A stretch of 64,000 nt of DNA, from positions 25,176,140 through 25,240,139 of the forward strand of contig CP137672.1 in the NCBI GenBank assembly GCA_037976565.1. Reading direction: 5' to 3'. The DNA is from Mesocentrotus franciscanus (Eukaryota > Echinodermata > Echinoidea > Camarodonta > Strongylocentrotidae). Position numbers and translations under genes: made by a program. Positions 14,001-22,200 of the stretch are shown here, piece by piece (positions within the stretch are counted from its first letter, which is position 1; every line of letters begins with the position of its first letter). Below the pieces are notes generated by a model, which was not told the DNA's origin, ran no database searches, and worked only from the letters and a program-made list of their open reading frames with translations.

Positions 14001-16231
14001 AGGGAGCCGACATCAGTCCTATTCCAGAAACACAAGTGAGTAATTTTCCCATCTAGTTTTCCCGTTTTGCTTCTTCGCAAACCCCTTTTGTATTTTTCTG
14101 TGAAAAATAGGAAATGATACACTCAGTGTATTTTCATTTAATTCCGTATGAATGTATTTTGCAGAAGTCAAGATTACCTTCAATAGATAACAGTAGGCCA
14201 TTTTCGTAATGTATCCAAATTTGATACATAGGTCTTTGTGGAGTGCCTCGATACGAATTATTTCATTCACCTGTTACAAATAATTGTTTCTCAATAGTCA
14301 GAATGCGAATTGCATACATAAGTTGTTGCTAGGTAGGACAAACATTATGGCTTGTCCTACCTAACAGTACGGAATGTATGCAATTTGCGATCTGACTATT
14401 GAAATACAATTATTTGTAACAGGTGAATGACATAAATCGTATCGTGGCTCTTTACAAAGACGTATGCATTAAATTTGGAAACATTCTGAAAATGGACTAT
14501 TTTATAACTCTTTGTGAGTGTGATTCCATGCTATGTGTCAGGTACAACATATAAATGACATTTATCTAAGGCATATTTTCCATGGATTTGACTGTGGTTA
14601 ATGGTAGTGATGCCAGAAATCACCATTATTCAAATTTCACTTCAAGAGATTTTTCATTCAGGGATGACATATGTGGAAAAGGAAACTAGTCATACGAGAT
14701 GCATTGTACAGCATTGCTCAGGCTTACTTTGAATCATCGGGTCATCGCGTCCGGTCAGTCGGTCGCGTTATACGACCTTTCGTGAAACGAAAACGAAAGA
14801 TCATGTGAAGATGCACGTTAATTAAGGATGTGACCTTTCGTAGATTTGCCGTAGGGTTTTCACCACTTGTACTGTAGATGAGAGGGGTTTATTTCACAAA
14901 CGTTAAACCTCAACATTTTGTAAATAAAGGGGCATGTTTTCACAAAAGTGTCAGGTAACGCCACCACCCGACCTGACACGATGACCCGATGATTCGAGGT
15001 AAGCCCATTGCCCATGAGCCAAATAGACAGAGCCTTTGTTTTCCCTTACTTTCATCAAGTTCATAATATGCTTATATCCCTTCATAATGCTTTCATGTAC
15101 GATGAGATTGAACAGTAGCTGTGTGTGTGATTAAGACCGGAAATTAGTCTTCATTAATAGCTTTAAACAATGTTCTTAACGCAATTATAAATGTCTGCCT
15201 ATTGTCTATACCAATTACTGAACATGACACTCATACTAATCTGCCAATTGAGTAACATGATGCGTAGTTATCTAATTTCACAACAAGCTTTCGATGTTCA
15301 GGTTTGAACCTGCGCTGCATGAGCTGTTATCAAATTTCAGTGTTGGAGTCATGTTGAAGCATATATTGATTCATTTCACAGCAACAACAAGAAAAACAAC
15401 AACAAGAACCATAAAAACTGCAACATCAACAAAGGTTATTGAAGTTAAGGTACAGAATTGAATCTGTGGTGTTCTTTTCTCAAATCTCACTTATGTAATC
15501 AGTATGAAGCACATATTGTTTCATATCACACCAGCAACAACAACAATAACAAAGCAAGGTTTTTAAAGTTTTGTTCTGGTACAGAATTAAACTTGTGCTG
15601 TGCTGTTATAATGCAATGTTTGAAACCATGAAGAAACACATTCTTCTCAAGTACATTACAAGTTGTAATTGACACAGAAGGAATTGTTGACAGGAAATAT
15701 CAAGGAAATAGTAAATTTCAAACCTGCCCTAGATTTGAAATGTACACTTCCAGTATGCAGTAATTGACTTGTAAAATTAACTGTCCTATTCATGTGGCAC
15801 CTGCTTCACATTTTGCTGGTGTTTATTTCATACATTGATTGACAGGTTATTGATTTTTCCACCTGTCAAACATTCTGTTGATGTTTATTTCATTTTTGTT
15901 ATTACATTATCCTGTGCTTTCATGTGAGTGTGTGCTGTGGGTGGGATGAACTTTGTTTAACTTAAAATTTAATTTAAAAAATGAATAGCTCTTAATTCTC
16001 TTTCAAAGTTTGATGACCTGGAATTGTTTTTAAATGATGCATGAACTCTTCTTTTGATTTCCTGTATTTGAATGGATATACATGTATGTGCCTATATTTG
16101 TTCTTGTTATTGTTGCATTTTTTTTGTGGAACAAATAATATGCAGTAGATTTGATATGGTACATGATTCCCAAATATTTTAATCTCATTTTGAATTCAAG
16201 TATCTACAGACACACAAATTATTTGTAATCT

Positions 16232-16292
<61 letters not shown>

Positions 16293-19200
16293 CTCACTGC
16301 CTCTCCCTCCCTCCCTCTCTCTCTCTCTGTCAGTTCATGTTAAGATAATGGTAAACTTATCACTAATGTTAAAATGGATAATTTGTTTTTATACTCTCAG
16401 ATTAATGATGAAAAAGATGAAGATAACTCTGATGAGAAAGATCATTCTCGAGAACTAGAAGAAAAAAGTAGACAGGTAAGCTTACAATTGTTACAATTTG
16501 ATTTTATTAATGTTAACATTGAATAGAAATCTTGACTTTATCTTTACAGCAAACAAACATAGCAAGACACACTCTTCAAAGAAGGGTGTCTATTCATCTT
16601 TTTTATAACAATGTATTTCAGCAATGCACATAGAAATGTGACAATATTAATGTTCTGAGATGTACAACAAAATTATTTGTAAAGATATTGTAATCATCGT
16701 ATTCTGAATACAAAATTTGAGAGAAGACAAGTTTGTTGATTCATGGGATAACCAGGTCCCTATCCATGTATGTTTCTAAGTAGTTTAAACTAAGAAAGCA
16801 GAAATATTGTTAAACTTATGATTTCAATAGAGTGCATTTCTTTATCCTGTTTGTTGTAGTTTCATTGCTGACTGTATTTAAGAGAAGTTCTGGAAAATCT
16901 AGGGAACTTGTGAACCGGGACCATGTATTCTAAGTATTTCATTATATTTCTAAATACATGTATTTTATGAAGATAGCAGCAGATTTGTTAAGGTTATTTA
17001 TAATGAAATGTTATTATTTTTCATTTTTGTTATTATTGCATAGTTGAGTGCATTACAAGAGGCTTTAGGCGATCTAGGTAACTCATACAGTCAGATGAAT
17101 GTGGATGCTAGATTGCAGGCTCTGGAACAGAGATTAGCTTCATGTCCTGAAACAGGTAAAAATACATATTGCTCAAATCATAAACAATGCAATTATACAT
17201 GTAGATGTAATTTTTACAAATATATAAGGTGTATGTAACAAAATTTGTTACTGCTGCTTTGATATACCATGGTATAAATAGGAATAGGTGGATTTGTAAA
17301 GTGCTTATGACCAAGGATACAAAGTGCTAATATGATCAATGACACTACCCAGAGCTGTAGCAGAGCTCTACATTACATGGTAAGGTACTGGGGCCATTTA
17401 ATAAATTTCCTCCTACCAGTACCCATTTACCTCACTTAAGACTCATTTAGATATGAAGTGGTAAACCGCAGCCCAAAAAAAGCCACTTTTTTTTTAAAAC
17501 GTGTTAATGAATGGCAACTGTGCACAACAAAGGTCTGATGCATTATTCACTGAGCTCTGTGTTATAAGATACAGAAATCTGACGAGTAGTACACTTTGCG
17601 TCATCATTTATTTTAAAACCTGAACGAGGCCTTGGGCTGAGTTTGGCAAATGTCAGTTGATGTCTAAGAGTCAAATCCCTGCCACAGCGCTAACATCTTT
17701 TGGCAGGGATTCAAACCCCATCAACAGCCTGGTAATTTATCCACTAGACCACAACTCATCTGACTAATTTCAAGTTATCACAAGTCTTGATATTTGTGTC
17801 CTTAAGCAGAATCTCTTCCAGAGATACTTCTTGAACTGCTAGCATAACTTGAGACAGAGAGAGAAGGGGAGAGGGGGGAGAGAGAGAAAGAGCCAGAGAG
17901 AGAAAGCGAGAGACAGACAGAGAGAGAGAGAAAGTGAGAGAGAGAGAGAGAGAGAGAGAGAAAGAAAGAGAGGCAGGAGGGAGGGAGAGAGAGAGAGTGA
18001 CAGATAGACAGAGAGAGAGAGAGAGAGAGAAAGAAAGAGAAGGGGAGAGGGGAGAGAGAGAAAGAGCCAGAGAGAGAGAGACAGACAGAGAGAGAGAGCG
18101 AGAGAGAGAGAGACAGAGAGAGAGAAAGCGAGGGAGAGAGAGAGAGAGAGAGAAAGAAAGAGAGGCAGGAGGGAGGGAGAGAGAGAGAGTGACAGATAGA
18201 CAGAGAGAGAGAGAGAGAGAGAGAAAGAAAGAGAGGCAGGAGAGAGAGGGAGAGAGAGAGAGTGACAGATAGACAGAGAGAGAGAGAGAGAGAAAGGGAG
18301 AAAAAGATAAGGCAACAAAATTATGATGAATATTGTCTCTTTTTTCTAGAATCCCTTCCAGAGAGACTGCTTGAACTGCTGGCAGAACTTGAGACAGCAA
18401 GCCAAGAAATGGAAGAGAGGCAGAGAGAGCTGGATGAAATCAAACAAGGCATTGAGGAGCTGGGAGGAGGACTGGATGACAGGTTGGTACAGTCAAACCT
18501 GCTTTAGTGACCACCTGTCTACAAAGAACACATTTTTTGTTTCCCGTGTGTGGTCTTTATAGACAGGTTTCACTGTTTATGTTTGAATTTTAATTTTCAA
18601 ATATGTTACCGATTCCAAAATATGATTGTAGATAATGCTAAATATATTACTCATTGCGGATGTAGTATCAAAAATAATATCGCTGGTGATATTCGTTTGT
18701 CTCGCAATGTATGGTCAATAAGGGATCTAAAAGATCACGACGATGATTGCAGATAGTTGAAATGGAGAATTATTAAATTTGTGTTATCTCTTGATTTACC
18801 AAAATGAGATACATTTAATTATCAGTGGCTAATACTAATAGTATTAATGATGATTACCAATGTCTACTTTCTATCCTTTAAACATTACCATAATAGTATC
18901 TCATCGGCATATGAAGTGACCCTTGCGGAGGTTGCTCTCTTGAAGGCGCAGTATGACCACAGCACACTCCTGTCAAATATGGAGATCGCCATAGCTGACT
19001 ACCAGCTACAAGCTGTCAAGGTATAATTGCTATTGTCAATTTGATGATGAAGTTGGATCTGCATTTGTATTCATACAGTTTAATGTGCTTGTAAACACTG
19101 AGCTTTGGTTACAAACCTTTCTAAATTTAACTTGTGTTTATCTCAGAAGAAAATCTGTTAAATATACTGATTATTTCAAAATCAAATATGTACTGACAAA

Positions 19201-22200
19201 TGAAAAGGATGGGCAAGCTGTTTTGTTATCACAAATTAATGTCTTTTCTTGAACTTTTAGTTTCTCACACTATTTTATTGATATCTAGGAAAACTTAAAC
19301 AACAAGAGCTAAACTATTTGATGTACATTGGATTAATTCTGTCATACATGTAAATGGGTATAAAATTAATATAAACTGGACATTTCATTTACATATCAAT
19401 ACTACAATGTATACACTAAGGTTTTTGTATTATAATATTTCTGCTTTGCATTTTACATTGTCTATATTTAAACTATGACCTTCAGATTGAGGAAGCCAAG
19501 AAGAAGGCCGTCTCACCCCGAGGTGCTGCCACCCTCTACAACACCTTGCCTCACAACCAGCAGTTTTCGGTGTTTGCACTCCAGGCCAGTGCAGGCTCTC
19601 AAGGTTTTCACTTTCAGGTGGCTGAACAAAACTCCCAGAGCGGAGTCTATGTGCAGAGCTGTCTCCCTGCTGGGGTGTTGCGTGTCGGTGACAGGTCAGT
19701 CCCTTTTTTTATGTTTTATCCCATTGTTTGTTCTTATTGGACTCTTTTATACTGTGAGAAAATGTACAAGGGTCTGTCATATTGTTGTGTGGAGATGTGT
19801 GCAAATAATGCTAGAACCTAATCTATTATGTATCCTCATATATCTGAATCTGTGACTTTTGTACAACAGGATCACAGAGGTGAATGGTCACAGCACCCTG
19901 GGGTCAAGTGTCCTGGAGGTCAACACCCTCTTGAACCGGTCCAAGAAGGCCCAGCTGGTATGCATGCGGGCTGGACGGGACCAGGCAGGCATTGAGGTCG
20001 ACAGACTGACCAGGCAGCTAGCCACTGCATCAGAACACTACGAGACCTGCTGGCAGGAGAATAAGAGGTTAACTGAAATAGTGCACAGGTAAGATGATGA
20101 CGAGGAGGAAGAGTGGGGGAGGATGGTGGTGTGGTTGTGGTGGTAGTGGTAGTGGTGATAATGATAATGGTGGTGGTTGTAGTGGTGTTGATGGTGATGA
20201 TGACGGTGATGATGATCATGATGATCATGATGGTAGTGGGGATGAGCAGGAGGAGGATTATGATGATGATGGTGAGAAAGACAATGATTATGATAAAAAT
20301 GGTGGTGATGATGATGATGGTGATGGTAATGAAGATGAAGGTGGTGATAATCATGAAATACGCGCCATCCCTATTCCAAAGGGAGTATCCTAGCTGACTG
20401 TTCACCATTAGACTCGTTAACAAATTCAGTTTGTGGCTTAATTAGCATTTTGTTAATGGCCCTGTTTCTCTGTTTTTAGGTCTAGAGTGGCAAATGTAGA
20501 TAAATGCCCCGCTCTTTTGTGTTAAAATGTCATAAATCTTTACCATTATATGTATACTATATAACTGTAAATAGTTGATTATTTATTAATGTCTTCATTT
20601 CTTGTTTCCCCTCTTTTAGATTAAGACCTCTAGAGCATAAAATCCTGGAACTTTCTCAGCAGAAAGTCACAGTACAACAACTGCACCAAAAGGTAACAAA
20701 ATATTAATTACTTTCTGAGATCAACTGCAGTGAAAGCAAATGTCTTAAGAATACTTTTTTTTTTATTCATAGATGGTCATTCTTTTGTGAGACAGCCATT
20801 TAGATTATTGAGCCTAACACCTACTACATCATCATTTGAGAAGAAATTGCTGAAAAAAATATAAAGTGTCAAGTCTTCTTGATCATGGTTCTAAATGATA
20901 AGAAATGATACTTGAATGCAAGCACTTAATTTTGCTGGCAAAAAAAAAAAATCCAATCGGGTATGTGTTGGGATGTTGTACATTGTCAAAGTATCTTTGC
21001 TTTGTCTTTGGTAGTTTTATGCACCCCCCCCCCCTATCTTTAACTAATACAATCTGATTAGAACAAGTACCAAGAGTTGAATTCCTGCTTTTAGGCAGGC
21101 TTGTGAATAATAATTACATGTCTCTAACTCATTCTCTATCACTGAAGTTTATTCCATTGTGTTTCTTTGAACCTGTTTGTAGATCGACACCTTGGAGTCT
21201 AGGAACCAGGAGATATCAGAGGAACTACGTATGGCCCATGAAGGGAATATCAACCAGTCTAATCACGCCATCAGTAGATTACAAGGGGACAAGGAGAGAC
21301 TGGAGGTTTGTTTTTGTTTCTTTGTTTTGTTACATCTTCTCTTTTTGTATGTTTGTATCTGTATGTTTTGGAGTCATAAATTGTATAGAAGACCGATACT
21401 GAAAGTTTTGCAGATCTCTGATCTCAAATAATCTTGATTTAGAAAGAGTTAATCTTGTGGTCCCTTGATAATTTTATTGATATGATTATTGAGCTTACAG
21501 TGATGGTAGTTGAAAATGAATAAATGATGATACAAAGGGTAATGACATTGAGGCACATTAACAAATAATTGAATTGGTCTATCATTGGATACAAGCTGTA
21601 TTTTCATATTCCAAGTATGATAGTCTGCACAATTCTTCTGTAAACACCCCATCTGTATTGCTAACAATAATTCTATGCCCTTTTATGTTTTGTTCCATCG
21701 CAGACCAAGGTTCGACAACAGGAGCAGAAGCTGAAAATGTTTGAAACTGAGTTGGCACAAAAGGTAATGCAGTAATCCTATTGCTCCATTCAATTATCAG
21801 CACTGTTTCGGGTTTGTTCACCCTCGTGCTAGAGCTGTGGTAATAAGAGTATTTAGCACAATGTATCCTCATGAAAAAGTGCTTTATATAAAATTATTCA
21901 ACTATTATTATATTGTCATTGTCTTCATCTCACACTCATGCTTGTTACAGTGTAAAACAATGTAAAATAGAAAAGGATCTAGGACATGTTTAGACAGGGA
22001 AGCTTCACATATACATGAAGTTTATACGTTGAATAACAAAATAAAAAATAAAAATAAAACCCTTTTTCCTGATACACCTTTGGTTGCAATCGCAGGGAAT
22101 TCATGTTGGTTCTGTGTGGTATTGACCATTAGTAAGTTTTCTTTGGTGTATGTATTTGATCATAGAACTCTGAGACATCATCTATTGTGAAGGAGCGTGA

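Noticed and set aside
17756..18400. Long minus-strand open frames rich in Ser/Leu
   Set aside because: They are readings of the GA/TC microsatellite, with no domain and no splice context.
20094..20397. Asp/Gly-rich and Val/Met-rich open frames
   Set aside because: They start in the donor of exon R and are a trinucleotide repeat in the intron.
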